Part shown: positions 9,129 through 18,418 of the stretch, piece by piece
Numbering within the stretch: position 1 is the first letter of the stretch
How the letters are laid out: each line of letters opens with the position of its first letter
Assembly: GCA_964369755.1 (NCBI GenBank)
Contig: CAYJFY010000005.1
Location: 1-64,000, forward strand
Reading direction: 5' to 3'
DNA: 64,000 nucleotides
From: CAUPWF01 sp964369755
GTDB taxonomy: Bacteria > Bacillota > Clostridia > Lachnospirales > Lachnospiraceae
Position numbers and translations under genes: made by a program
Notes under the pieces: generated by a model
What the model saw: the letters and a program-made list of their open reading frames with translations, nothing else
Told to the model about the DNA's origin: nothing
Database searches by the model: none

Positions 9129-10048
9129 CTCTGCTTGTTCTCCCTATACCATTCTATCGTTTCTCTCATACCCTCTTCAAATGTATACTTATTCTCGAAT
9201 CCTATGTCCTCTTGCAGTGATTTCACATCTGCACAGAGGTACATCACTTGATTCTCATTGTATGGAATCTTGCCTAGCTCGATCACCGCCTCTGGATTCA
9301 CCGCATCACGAATGACGCCGATATACTCCTTCAACATCCTGGTCTTCCCACTGCCTAAACAATAGGTAATTCCGTCTCTTCCACCTTCTGGAAGTTTGCT
9401 TAAGATGCTAGCAATGTCCTTGGAATAAATATAGTCCCAGACTTGCTCTCCAGCCGTGAACGCTGGTACTTCTCCATTGCATAACTTGCGGATGGTCGAC
9501 ATCACCATGGTATTTTCGCCATCATACGGTCCATAGACGCTTAGGATTCTCGTCCAGATATGCTTGATCCCGTATTCTTGACACTTGACTCTAGTCATCT
9601 GCCCCGCACACAACTTCGCCATTCCATATCCATTCTCGGGAAAGGTTGCAACACTAGCATCCAACATCCCCTCTACACGGCCATACTCCGCCTGAGAGCC
9701 CGTGCCAATGAAACAAGTACAACCTAATCGATGTGCCACCTCTACCGCATCTAAGGCATATCGAACATTTTGATTCTGAAGATACATGTCGTTTCTCACA
9801 TTGCCAAATGTCCCCTCCCACGCCATATGGTAGAAGACATCGATGGTTTCACCTATCATCTCCGGAAGCCTCTGCAGATCCTTGATATCTAGGTCAACCA
9901 TGTGAATACCCTGATATTGCTCTAAGTCAACGCGTCGTGGCGAATCCGGTCTACATACCACATATATTTTTGCACCTTCCTCTTGGAGGCACTGGATCAA
10001 TGCATGTCCGATTGCGCCTGTAGCCCCTGTGATTACCACCTTCTTCAT
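9125..10048 (-). CDS. NAD(P)-dependent epimerase/dehydratase-family reductase, candidate YerF/abequose-synthase-like
   Basis: This 307-residue extended short-chain dehydrogenase has the Rossmann motif GATGAIG at residues 8-14 and the catalytic pair Tyr141/Lys145 (YGMAK), with GTGSQAEYG just before. It sits between rfbH and the GtrB-like transferase. Related enzymes reduce C4 of CDP-3,6-dideoxyhexulose (abequose and paratose synthases) or, in Yersinia, the branched product of YerE (YerF). Because the cluster also holds a YerE-like ThDP enzyme, reduction of a branched CDP-sugar is the favoured reading. It is coupled to the next gene by a 4-base overlap. Confidence 0.85.
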   Translation of the reverse strand: MKKVVITGATGAIGHALIQCLQEEGAKIYVVCRPDSPRRVDLEQYQGIHMVDLDIKDLQRLPEMIGETIDVFYHMAWEGTFGNVRNDMYLQNQNVRYALDAVEVAHRLGCTCFIGTGSQAEYGRVEGMLDASVATFPENGYGMAKLCAGQMTRVKCQEYGIKHIWTRILSVYGPYDGENTMVMSTIRKLCNGEVPAFTAGEQVWDYIYSKDIASILSKLPEGGRDGITYCLGSGKTRMLKEYIGVIRDAVNPEAVIELGKIPYNENQVMYLCADVKSLQEDIGFENKYTFEEGMRETIEWYRENKQR

Positions 10049-10070
10049 GTCGACTCTCCTATCTTGTGTT

Positions 10071-11402
10071 CTATTGCACTGCTTCCTTGATCACCTTCGC
10101 CATATGATCAATCATCTCATCTGTCATTCCTGGATACACCCCTACCCAGAATGTGTCATTCATGATACGATCGGTATTCTCTAATGTTCCTGCTACGCGG
10201 TATCCCTCGCCTGTTGCTCTCATCTCATCAAAGCAAGGATGCTTGATCAGATTCCCTGCAAATAGCATTCTCGTCTGAATTCCATGTTCCTCGATATAAG
10301 GAACCACTTTATTACGATCCACACCTTCCTTACAAGTGATCAGGAAACCAAACCAACTTGGATTCGAATTCTCACACGCAACTGGTAAGATCAACTTATC
10401 TTCCACTTCCTTCAAGCCTGCCTTTAAGCGATCAAAATTCACGATTCTACGCTCTACAAATGTAGGGAATTTCTCCAATTGTGCGCATCCGATTGCCGCC
10501 TGCATATCGGTAGCCTTTAGGTTGTATCCAAAATGCGAGTATACATACTTGTGGTCATATCCCACTGGAAGTTCTCCGTACTGCTTGTCAAATCTATGGT
10601 TACACAAGTTATCCACTCCAGATGGACACACGCAGTCACGTCCCCAATCTCGGAAAGAACGAATCGCCTTGTGCAGCAATGGATTGTCTGTATACACTGC
10701 TCCACCTTCTCCCATCGTCATATGATGTGGTGGGTAGAAGCTAGACGTACCGATATCACCAATTGTTCCCGTGAATTTCTCCACTCCATCGATGGTATAC
10801 TTCGAACCGAGCGCATCACAGTTGTCTTCGATCAACCATAGCTGATGCTTCTCACAGAATGCCTTCACGCCTGCTAAGTCAAATGGATTACCAAGTGTAT
10901 GTGCAATCATCACTGCCTTCGACTTCTCTGACAATGCTTCCTCTAATTTTGTGACATCGATGTTGTATTGTGGAATTGTAACATCTACAAATACAGGAAC
11001 CGCTCCGTATTGAATGATCGGTGTTACTGTAGTCGGGAATCCCGCTGCCACTGTGATCACCTCATCCCCACGATTTACCTTGCGCTCTCCTAGTAGAGAA
11101 GAAGTCAACGCCATAAATGCATTTAGGTTTGCCGACGACCCTGAATTCACAAGAGAACAATATTTAATCCCTAGGTATTTTGCTAACTTTTCTTCGAATT
11201 CATCTGCATATCTTCCAGCTGTCAACCAGAACTCCAATGCACTGTCAACCAAGTTCACCATCTCTGCACTGTCGTATACCCTCGATGCATAAGGAACTCG
11301 ATCGCCTTCTTCGAATGCTTTCTTCTTGTTGTGATAATTCTCGCAATATTCTTTCACCAATCCTAATATTTCTTCTTTTGCTTGTATATCTGTTTTCATC
11401 AT
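10071..11402 (-). CDS. rfbH: CDP-4-keto-6-deoxyglucose 3-dehydratase (RfbH/DdhC/E1)
   Basis: This 443-residue member of the DegT/DnrJ/EryC1 fold removes the C3 hydroxyl of CDP-4-keto-6-deoxyglucose using pyridoxamine phosphate and a [2Fe-2S] cluster. Two features are diagnostic. The usual PLP lysine is replaced by His226 in SFYPPHHMTMGEGG, as in the Yersinia enzyme. The cysteines C257-x-C259-x7-C267, with C195 in EDNC upstream, match the described iron-sulfur ligand pattern, although 61 residues separate C195 from C257. The start overlaps the rfbG stop by four bases. The reductase partner (RfbI/DdhD) is not encoded in the window. Confidence 0.95.
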   Translation of the reverse strand: MMKTDIQAKEEILGLVKEYCENYHNKKKAFEEGDRVPYASRVYDSAEMVNLVDSALEFWLTAGRYADEFEEKLAKYLGIKYCSLVNSGSSANLNAFMALTSSLLGERKVNRGDEVITVAAGFPTTVTPIIQYGAVPVFVDVTIPQYNIDVTKLEEALSEKSKAVMIAHTLGNPFDLAGVKAFCEKHQLWLIEDNCDALGSKYTIDGVEKFTGTIGDIGTSSFYPPHHMTMGEGGAVYTDNPLLHKAIRSFRDWGRDCVCPSGVDNLCNHRFDKQYGELPVGYDHKYVYSHFGYNLKATDMQAAIGCAQLEKFPTFVERRIVNFDRLKAGLKEVEDKLILPVACENSNPSWFGFLITCKEGVDRNKVVPYIEEHGIQTRMLFAGNLIKHPCFDEMRATGEGYRVAGTLENTDRIMNDTFWVGVYPGMTDEMIDHMAKVIKEAVQ

Positions 11403-12484
11403 TTCTCTACTCCTCTTTCACTATGATTATTAAATTCTTCTATTTGTTTTTGCATACACTTTCGAACATCACCTTTTGCCTCCATAACCTTCGCCCATTC
11501 CACGGTATACTGGATGGCTTCCTCTATATGCCAGTTTGGCTCCCAGCCAAATACTCTCTTCACCTTGGAACAGTCTAACTTGAGGAAGTTGGCTTCATGA
11601 GGGCCACCTACATATTGGTTCTCCCAAGCCTGACCCGCTCCCCATATGGCACAGAACAAGTCCACCAGGGCTCCCGTTGTCACACAGTCACAGTCGTCTG
11701 GTCCCACATTGTAGAACCCAGCATAGGATTTGTCCTCGTATTGCTTCTGTGCAATGGTTAAGTACATTGCAAGTGGCTCTAATACATGCTGATACGGTCT
11801 CGTGGAATGTGGATTGCGCACGATGATTGTTTCCTTCTTCATAGCAGCTCGTATGCAGTCTGGTATAATTCTGTCATTGGCGAAATCACCGCCACCGATT
11901 ACATTCCCAGCCCTCGCTGTCGATACTGCAACCCCTTGCTCATTGAAAAATGAATTGATATAGCTATGGGTCACTAACTCCGAGCAGGACTTACTGTTTG
12001 AATATGGGTCAAAACCGTCCAGTGGCTCATTCTCCCGATATCCCCATTCCCATTCCTTATTCTCATACACCTTATCCGTGGTGACATTGAGGAAGGACTT
12101 CACACAGGTAGATTGTCTCACACATTCACAGATATTCACCGTCCCCATCACATTCGTCTCATAGGTATAGACTGGATCCTGATAAGAATCCCTTACAATG
12201 GGTTGCGCCGCCAAATGCAGGACAACCTCTGGTTGATGTTCCTCAAACACCCCATATAACTTCTGATAATCGCGAATATCCCCGATGATGGATACCATAT
12301 CCTCTGCAACACCACTCATGGCGAAGAGGCTCGGATTCGTCGGTGGTTCGGTTGCATATCCAATTACTTTAGCTCCTGCATCAATCAGTATTTCACACAA
12401 CCAAGTGCCCTTGAACCCTGTATGTCCAGTCACCAGAACTTTTTTATCTCTATAAAACTCGAATCTATTTATATTCGTTCCCAT
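11399..12484 (-). CDS. rfbG: CDP-glucose 4,6-dehydratase
   Basis: This 361-residue NAD-dependent dehydratase converts CDP-glucose to CDP-4-keto-6-deoxyglucose. TGHTGFKG at residues 19-26 is the characteristic dinucleotide motif of RfbG, LNVTTDKVYE carries the catalytic Thr-Asp, and DPYSNSKSCSE holds the Tyr-x3-Lys. The ATG at 12484 starts 2 bp after the rfbF stop and gives the usual family length; the frame is open further back to 12568 but only inside rfbF. It works between RfbF and RfbH in the same transcript. Confidence 0.95.
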   Translation of the reverse strand: MGTNINRFEFYRDKKVLVTGHTGFKGTWLCEILIDAGAKVIGYATEPPTNPSLFAMSGVAEDMVSIIGDIRDYQKLYGVFEEHQPEVVLHLAAQPIVRDSYQDPVYTYETNVMGTVNICECVRQSTCVKSFLNVTTDKVYENKEWEWGYRENEPLDGFDPYSNSKSCSELVTHSYINSFFNEQGVAVSTARAGNVIGGGDFANDRIIPDCIRAAMKKETIIVRNPHSTRPYQHVLEPLAMYLTIAQKQYEDKSYAGFYNVGPDDCDCVTTGALVDLFCAIWGAGQAWENQYVGGPHEANFLKLDCSKVKRVFGWEPNWHIEEAIQYTVEWAKVMEAKGDVRKCMQKQIEEFNNHSERGVEK

Positions 12485-12486
12485 AT

Positions 12487-13263
12487 CTAATCCCATACCT
12501 TCCACGGTGCATTGTTCGTCGCCCACAACTTCTCTAACTTGTCCTTCTCTCTCTTGGTATCCATACATTGCCAGAATCCTGTATGCTTGAATGACATCAA
12601 CTCGCCTTGCTCCACTAATTTCTCTAGTGGCTCCTTCTCAAACACCATAGAATCTCCATCAATCAAATCGAAGATCTCTGGTTGCAACACCATGAATCCC
12701 GCATTGATCGGAGCTCCATCGTTCATGCTCTTCTCACGGAAGGATTGCACGGCATTGTCTCCACCGATGTCTAAGATTCCCTTCTGTTGCTCTAATAACA
12801 CGGCAGTAAGGGTTCCAATCTTCCCATGAGATTTGTGAAATTCCACCACATCACGGAGGTTCACATCACACACTCCATCCCCATAGGTCATCAAGAATGG
12901 CTCTTCTCCCACATAAGGTTGCACCCGCTTGATTCGTCCACCTGTCATGGTATTCAGTCCCGTATCAACAATGGTCACCTTCCACGGTTCCGAACGTTGA
13001 TTGTGGACAATCATCTTATTCCCCTCCGTGAAATCAAATGTAACGTCACTCATATGGAGAAAGTAATCCGCAAACCATTCCTTAATCACGTGTTGCATAT
13101 ACCCTGCACAGATCACGAAGTCATTGTACCCATAGGCCGAATACGACTTCATGATATGCCACAATATGGGCTTGCCACCGATCTCTAACATCGGCTTTGG
13201 TTTATACTGACTCTCTTCTGATATCCTCGTTCCTAATCCACCTGCTAAAATAACAACTTTCAT
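12487..13263 (-). CDS. rfbF: Glucose-1-phosphate cytidylyltransferase
   Basis: This 258-residue enzyme makes CDP-glucose from CTP and glucose 1-phosphate, opening the 3,6-dideoxyhexose branch. AGGLGTRISEES at residues 7-18 is the nucleotidyltransferase loop in its RfbF form, and KPKPMLEIGGKPILWH follows. The length matches the family. It lies directly before rfbG and 25 bp after the GT-C-like gene. Confidence 0.96.
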   Translation of the reverse strand: MKVVILAGGLGTRISEESQYKPKPMLEIGGKPILWHIMKSYSAYGYNDFVICAGYMQHVIKEWFADYFLHMSDVTFDFTEGNKMIVHNQRSEPWKVTIVDTGLNTMTGGRIKRVQPYVGEEPFLMTYGDGVCDVNLRDVVEFHKSHGKIGTLTAVLLEQQKGILDIGGDNAVQSFREKSMNDGAPINAGFMVLQPEIFDLIDGDSMVFEKEPLEKLVEQGELMSFKHTGFWQCMDTKREKDKLEKLWATNNAPWKVWD

Positions 13264-13288
13264 CCCACTCTCTCCTTAATGTATATTT

Positions 13289-14716
13289 TTATTGACGAAA
13301 CACTAGACTTAATACTTGGGCTGCAATCGGCATACATGCCATCCCTAGGAAGATTATAAATCTGATGTAATACAAATCTCTCCCCTCATTCTCCGTATCC
13401 TGTCGCTGAATCCTCTGGGAAACAAAGGGACAATTCACGACCAAAAATACAAAGAATGTTCCAACCGCTACCGACATCAAGATAATACTCGGCAGCTGCA
13501 TCTGACCTAATTTCAGGAATACATTCTCTCCTCGATTGGTAACATTGATGTTCTCATATCCCAATACCACGCTGAGCAGCATGGATTTCATCGTAAGACC
13601 GAAGAAACACCAATGATAGGTAATCATCTGCCATAGAAAGAGACTGGTTCCCAGTGCTGTCTCCAACAATAGATTCTCACGCAGAATCTTCGTATTCTGA
13701 CAGATCAAGATGATCATAAATGGTATCGGAAGAATGATCCAATATGGATAGGTATTCCCCAAGACAAAGAAACTCATATAGGTTGCAAATACCAACCATA
13801 TGGCATAATTCCGTCTCTCTTCCTCTTCTCTCGGCCGCAAGAAATACGCAATGATATAGAGTACCATCAGCACAACAATCATAAGGCTGATTCCACTCAC
13901 ACTATTGCCTAGTAGCATACCAAGTGGATTCATCTGGGATGCTGGCGATGTCATAACACCGAAGATGGAATAGAGTGTGAATGGTACCATGGTAATCACC
14001 AATCCAACACAACCCAGCGCAAAATCCCTGATGATATAGAGCACTCTCTTCTCTCTCAACAAGATCAATGCCACAAACGGCACGAATGCAAAGTTCTTCA
14101 CACATACTGCAATGGCAAAATATAGCAAAAACTTCTTGTGATTCCCTCGTAGATAATACAACACGCCTAGCAAGACAAATATCAACCCTAACACATCGTA
14201 TTGAGAGGATATAAAGACAGGCCCTAATACAAAAATAGATGACAAGTATAAAAACACCCCTCGTCTCTGTATTTTTTTCTCTAACTTCAACTCCACGAGT
14301 AATCTATGTAAGATGACTGCGGTAACCATCACCGCAGACACCACCAATAACTTCACCCATAACAGGCATAAGAAGTTGTCCATAACATCTACGAAAAAAA
14401 ACTTCTCCAACACCACCAGCGGTGCTCCCCACACTGCAAATATCAGATAGACCAAGATATTGTACACTGCATTCTGTTCATAGATATAATAATTGTTGCC
14501 CGAATACGACCAGGACAGATCGAAAAAAGCTAGGAAATTTCCTTCGAACACCCGATCCCAAACTGTCATTCCATGTCGCATCGTGATTATAATATCATTA
14601 TAGTTGTGTGACATCGTCAGAACGATTAGTCCGATCACTAACACTCCCCACATCAACTTCTCTAACATGGGCATAGTCCTTACTTCATCCCTCAGTATGT
14701 TATAACACTTCTTCAT
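13289..14716 (-). CDS. Polytopic membrane protein, GT-C-like glycosyltransferase candidate
   Basis: This 475-residue protein has about ten to twelve hydrophobic helices, an N-terminal cytoplasmic tail and a long first outside loop (HNYNDIIITMRHG...SWSYSGNN). A central SSQYDVLGLIFVLLGVLYYLRG segment resembles membrane mannosyltransferase-like families that use polyprenyl-phosphate sugars. The family cannot be named with certainty. It sits inside the rhamnose/dideoxyhexose operon, between the DUF3048 gene and rfbF. It could therefore be the outside transferase that uses the lipid-linked dideoxy sugar, or a polymerase. A second Met at residue 15 is an alternative start. Confidence 0.75.
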   Translation of the reverse strand: MKKCYNILRDEVRTMPMLEKLMWGVLVIGLIVLTMSHNYNDIIITMRHGMTVWDRVFEGNFLAFFDLSWSYSGNNYYIYEQNAVYNILVYLIFAVWGAPLVVLEKFFFVDVMDNFLCLLWVKLLVVSAVMVTAVILHRLLVELKLEKKIQRRGVFLYLSSIFVLGPVFISSQYDVLGLIFVLLGVLYYLRGNHKKFLLYFAIAVCVKNFAFVPFVALILLREKRVLYIIRDFALGCVGLVITMVPFTLYSIFGVMTSPASQMNPLGMLLGNSVSGISLMIVVLMVLYIIAYFLRPREEEERRNYAIWLVFATYMSFFVLGNTYPYWIILPIPFMIILICQNTKILRENLLLETALGTSLFLWQMITYHWCFFGLTMKSMLLSVVLGYENINVTNRGENVFLKLGQMQLPSIILMSVAVGTFFVFLVVNCPFVSQRIQRQDTENEGRDLYYIRFIIFLGMACMPIAAQVLSLVFRQ

Positions 14717-14739
14717 CCCCGATTACTTCCTCTTCTCTC

Positions 14740-15867
14740 TTATTCAAACGTCGCTTGATCTGCATAATTGTATGCGATATAGCTCTTTCCTCGATTGATC
14801 GCCAGTTCATTTCCTTCTGTGTCAAAGAACTTCAGGTATCCCGATTCTGTCGCATCTTCCTTGTACCAACGGATCTCTTGAATCGCTCCATTGGATATAT
14901 AATATCCTTTTGAATCTTCGTCTCCAGCCCAGTCGATGTCCTTATGTACCCCATTCTCTCGAACACCACTATAGGTCTCCAATACGAATACATTGGTGAA
15001 TGCCAACTGCTCATCGGTCACTCCGTCCATCTGCGGTTTGTCATTCAATGACTTCAAGTACGTATTCGACTCCTCATCATACTCGAACTGTCCTGTATAC
15101 CCTCCAAAATCAATATCTACTGCTGTACACGCTTCTCCATCCGGCTTCACTGGATTCTCTGGGTCTGCGTTGAATAAAAATGCTGGCTGTTGCTTGTCTT
15201 CTTCTAGATCTGTTCTCACTTCTAACTCTTCTAGCGCTTCCACCAGTTCAGTTCCCTGGAAATACGCGGTATGCTCTAGTCCATACCCCTGATTCAAACG
15301 ATCCTGATCACGGTCGAACAATCCACCCGTATTGACCATTCCATCGAATGCATCCATATCTAAGTCATTATAATAACCTCGAATCGACTCATCCATACCC
15401 CAGTGTGCATAGTAAGCATCAAAACCAAGTGCTACTGCTGGGAAATAATAACGACAACTACGTACCGAACCAATATCAGGCACTTGAGTATAATCCGCAT
15501 ACAATGCCATCAGACGAGTCATATCCCCCTCTACATGCATCTCAAATATCACATCGGCTTGGGAGATTCCATATTGTGGGAGGGATTCTCCTGCATTGCT
15601 AACCATAACTGCGATCGGTCTCTTGCCTACGGCCTCGTCTGTCAGATCGTCGATTCCTGTTAACAGATTCTCATTGAGACTCAAGGTCTCCCTCTTTGGA
15701 TCTTCTAGGACAATCGGCTCTGGTTCTGGCTCTTCCTCCGGCTCTTCTTCCACCACTGCGACCTCTTCCACCTCTGGTTCCTTCTTCGCACAACCGATGG
15801 CAAGTGTTGCACACAAGCTGATCAGTCCAATTGTTGCTACCATTCTCTGCATCATTTTATTCTTCAT
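14740..15867 (-). CDS. DUF3048 (YerB-type) lipoprotein
   Basis: This 375-residue protein has a lipoprotein signal (hydrophobic residues 10-25, then LAIGC with Cys26 as the lipidation site). A Glu/Pro-rich spacer of about 30 residues follows. The rest is a DUF3048 domain with KRPIAVMVSNAGESLPQYGI and DIGSVRSCRYYF as recognisable signatures. It should sit on the outer face of the membrane. The function of the domain is unknown. Its place inside the dTDP-rhamnose operon, between rfbC and a membrane transferase, suggests a role in wall polysaccharide handling, but that is inference only. Confidence 0.88.
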   Translation of the reverse strand: MKNKMMQRMVATIGLISLCATLAIGCAKKEPEVEEVAVVEEEPEEEPEPEPIVLEDPKRETLSLNENLLTGIDDLTDEAVGKRPIAVMVSNAGESLPQYGISQADVIFEMHVEGDMTRLMALYADYTQVPDIGSVRSCRYYFPAVALGFDAYYAHWGMDESIRGYYNDLDMDAFDGMVNTGGLFDRDQDRLNQGYGLEHTAYFQGTELVEALEELEVRTDLEEDKQQPAFLFNADPENPVKPDGEACTAVDIDFGGYTGQFEYDEESNTYLKSLNDKPQMDGVTDEQLAFTNVFVLETYSGVRENGVHKDIDWAGDEDSKGYYISNGAIQEIRWYKEDATESGYLKFFDTEGNELAINRGKSYIAYNYADQATFE

Positions 15868-15911
15868 CTTTTACCTCTTTTCGTTCTCTAAAACCTTCCA
15901 CTGCACCAGGA

Positions 15912-16454
15912 CTAAAGCCCTGACCATTTTGTATCCTTCTCACTCAGCAACACTTCCATGTCCTCTGGAATCGGCCACTGAATCCCAATCTTTGGATCAT
16001 CCCATCGTAGACCGCCTTCATCTCCTGGACGATAGAAATCCGTGCATTTATAACAGAATTCTGCCACATCACTCAGTACTAAGAATCCATGTGCAAATCC
16101 TTCTGGAATATAGAACTGCTTGTGATTCTCCGCAGTCAACTCTACTCCATACCATTTGCCATATGTCTCACTTCCCTCTCGTACATCCACGGCAACATCG
16201 AACACACTTCCACTGACTACGCGCACTAACTTGCCTTGTGGATACTCCTTCTGGAAGTGAAGCCCACGCAGCACCCCCTTCACCGAAGAACTCTGATTGT
16301 CTTGGACAAACCTCATGGTAAGTCCCGCATCCTTCATATCATTCTCATTGTATGTCTCAGTAAAATACCCGCGTGCATCTCCATAGACTGCAGGTTCTAT
16401 AATACATAGGCCAGCGATACCACCTACATTTTTTTCAACTTTTAAATTTGCCAT
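15912..16454 (-). CDS. rfbC: dTDP-4-dehydrorhamnose 3,5-epimerase
   Basis: This 180-residue cupin enzyme inverts C3 and C5 of dTDP-4-keto-6-deoxyglucose. LRGLHFQKEYPQGKLVRV carries the catalytic His66, and YIPEGFAHGFLVLSD is the second conserved block. The start lies 13 bases inside the end of rfbD, so the two are translationally coupled. It is the third step of dTDP-L-rhamnose synthesis, with rfbA, rfbB and rfbD just upstream. Confidence 0.97.
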   Translation of the reverse strand: MANLKVEKNVGGIAGLCIIEPAVYGDARGYFTETYNENDMKDAGLTMRFVQDNQSSSVKGVLRGLHFQKEYPQGKLVRVVSGSVFDVAVDVREGSETYGKWYGVELTAENHKQFYIPEGFAHGFLVLSDVAEFCYKCTDFYRPGDEGGLRWDDPKIGIQWPIPEDMEVLLSEKDTKWSGL

Positions 16455-17338
16455 ATTATCCCTTCCTTCAAATATCTAGATATTGCGTCTTGCCACGTTG
16501 GAAGTGGCTCGAATCCGTTCTCAACTAGTTTGGTTTTGCTTAGTCTGCTATTGTATGGTCGTGTTGCTTTTGACACTCCATATTCCTCTGTTGTAACTGG
16601 GGTTACGGTAACTCTCGTTTCCGCATATTCTTCGTGCCCCATCTCTACTGCTTGGCGGAAGATCTCCTTGGTGAATTCGTACCAACTGATATAACCGCCT
16701 TCGTTTGTTGCATGGTAGTAACCGTATTTTTCCGTTTCTATCATATCCACTAATAATCTTGCCAGATCATAGGTGTAGGTTGGTGTTCCGATCTGGTCGC
16801 TGACTACAGTTAGTTTCTCGTATTTCTTACCCACGTTGAGCATGGTCTTAATGAAGTTGTTCCCATTGAGACCAAATACCCACGCGATGCGCACGATGAA
16901 GTAATCGTCTAGTAGACGAGCGACTGCCAATTCTCCCTTGAGTTTGCTATCTCCATACACACTGAGTGGTGCATAGTCCTGGCAATCTGGTTCCCATGGT
17001 TCTGTCCCTTGACCGTCGAATACATAGTCGGTAGAGATGTACATGAGCTTGCACCCTATCTCCTTGCATACCTGGGCGATGTTCTCTGTTCCTTCTGCAT
17101 TGACCTGATAGACTAATTCTTTCTTGTCCTCGTCTTCTGCCGCGTCCACTGCTGTCCATGCAGCGCAGTGTATCACTGCATCTGGCTGAACAGATTTGAT
17201 TACCGATTCTACGGACTCCATGTTGGTGATATCCATCTCTTCGATGTCTACCCCGATTGCCTCATGCTCTCTCTTCTCTAGTTCTATCATACAGTCATGT
17301 CCTAACTGCCCTTTGACACCCGTCACTAATACCTTCAT
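16442..17338 (-). CDS. rfbD: dTDP-4-dehydrorhamnose reductase
   Basis: This 298-residue short-chain dehydrogenase reduces dTDP-4-keto-L-rhamnose to dTDP-L-rhamnose. GVKGQLG at residues 7-13 binds the nicotinamide cofactor, STDYVFDGQG is the family signature, and YGDSKLKGE holds the Tyr-x3-Lys. It overlaps rfbC by 13 bases and follows rfbB by 24 bp. Confidence 0.97.
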   Translation of the reverse strand: MKVLVTGVKGQLGHDCMIELEKREHEAIGVDIEEMDITNMESVESVIKSVQPDAVIHCAAWTAVDAAEDEDKKELVYQVNAEGTENIAQVCKEIGCKLMYISTDYVFDGQGTEPWEPDCQDYAPLSVYGDSKLKGELAVARLLDDYFIVRIAWVFGLNGNNFIKTMLNVGKKYEKLTVVSDQIGTPTYTYDLARLLVDMIETEKYGYYHATNEGGYISWYEFTKEIFRQAVEMGHEEYAETRVTVTPVTTEEYGVSKATRPYNSRLSKTKLVENGFEPLPTWQDAISRYLKEGIIWQI

Positions 17339-17362
17339 ACTTTCTATCTCCTCTTGAGATGA

Positions 17363-18382
17363 CTAGCGATTGCTATACATCTTATCATAATAATTTTGAT
17401 ATTCTCCCGATAGAATGGTCTCCCACCATTCTTTGTTGTCTAGATACCACTGGATGGTAAGCTTGATTCCGTCTGCGAATTTCGTCTCAGGCAACCAACC
17501 CAACTCACTGTGAATCTTGGTCGGATCGATGGCATAACGCATGTCGTGCCCCTTTCGATCTGTTACATAGGTGATGAGGCTCTCTGGCTTGCCCAATTCC
17601 TTGCAGATAATCTTCACGATATCGATATTTGCCATCTCGTTATGCCCACCGATATTATATACTTCACCTACTTTTCCATTGTGGATAATGAGATCAATTG
17701 CCTTGCAGTGATCTTCTACGTATAACCAATCACGAACGTTCTCTCCCTTGCCATATACCGGAAGTGGTTTGTCGTTTAGAGCGTTTGCAATCATCAATGG
17801 AATCAACTTCTCTGGGAAGTGATATGGTCCATAGTTATTCGAGCATCTACTGATTGTAATCGGCAATCCAAATGTTCTATGATACGCTTGCACCAATAGA
17901 TCGGCTCCCGCCTTAGACGAACTATACGGACTGCTTGTGTGGATCGGTGTTTCCTCTGTGAAGAACAATTCTGGTTGATCTAATGGCAAATCTCCGTACA
18001 CCTCATCTGTAGACACTTGGTGGTATCTCTGAATCCCGTATGTTCTGCATGCATCCATTAGAACTTGGGTTCCTAGGATATTGGTCTGTAGGAACACTTC
18101 TGGATTCTCGATCGAGCGATCCACATGACTCTCTGCTGCGAAATTCACTACCATGTCTGGATGCTCTTCTTCGAACAACTTGTATACTGCCTCACGGTCT
18201 GTGATGCTCTCTCTTACAAATCGGAAGTTAGGATTGTCTAGCACCGATTCTAAGGTCGACATATTCCCCGCATATGTTAGGCTATCCAAACATACAATTC
18301 TATACTCTGGGTATTTCTTCAACATATGAAATACAAAATTACTCCCTATAAATCCAGCTCCACCTGTTACAATAATATTCAT
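17363..18382 (-). CDS. rfbB: dTDP-glucose 4,6-dehydratase
   Basis: This 339-residue enzyme makes dTDP-4-keto-6-deoxyglucose, the branch point for both L-rhamnose and the 4-amino sugar predicted from the 25-27 kb genes. TGGAGFIGSNF at about residues 6-16, STDEVYG and SPYSSSKAGAD with the catalytic Tyr are all present. The ATG at 18382 is chosen because GGAG lies 9 bases upstream and it gives the usual MxIIVTGG start; an ATG at 18397 would add five residues. Confidence 0.96.
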   Translation of the reverse strand: MNIIVTGGAGFIGSNFVFHMLKKYPEYRIVCLDSLTYAGNMSTLESVLDNPNFRFVRESITDREAVYKLFEEEHPDMVVNFAAESHVDRSIENPEVFLQTNILGTQVLMDACRTYGIQRYHQVSTDEVYGDLPLDQPELFFTEETPIHTSSPYSSSKAGADLLVQAYHRTFGLPITISRCSNNYGPYHFPEKLIPLMIANALNDKPLPVYGKGENVRDWLYVEDHCKAIDLIIHNGKVGEVYNIGGHNEMANIDIVKIICKELGKPESLITYVTDRKGHDMRYAIDPTKIHSELGWLPETKFADGIKLTIQWYLDNKEWWETILSGEYQNYYDKMYSNR

Positions 18383-18418
18383 GATTCTATTCTCCATTCT
18401 AATTCTTCTATTTTTATC

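Noticed and set aside
11399..12568. Longer rfbG frame beginning at 12568
   Set aside because: The extra 28 residues are encoded inside rfbF and lack the Rossmann start; the ATG at 12484 is 2 bp after the rfbF stop and gives the family length.
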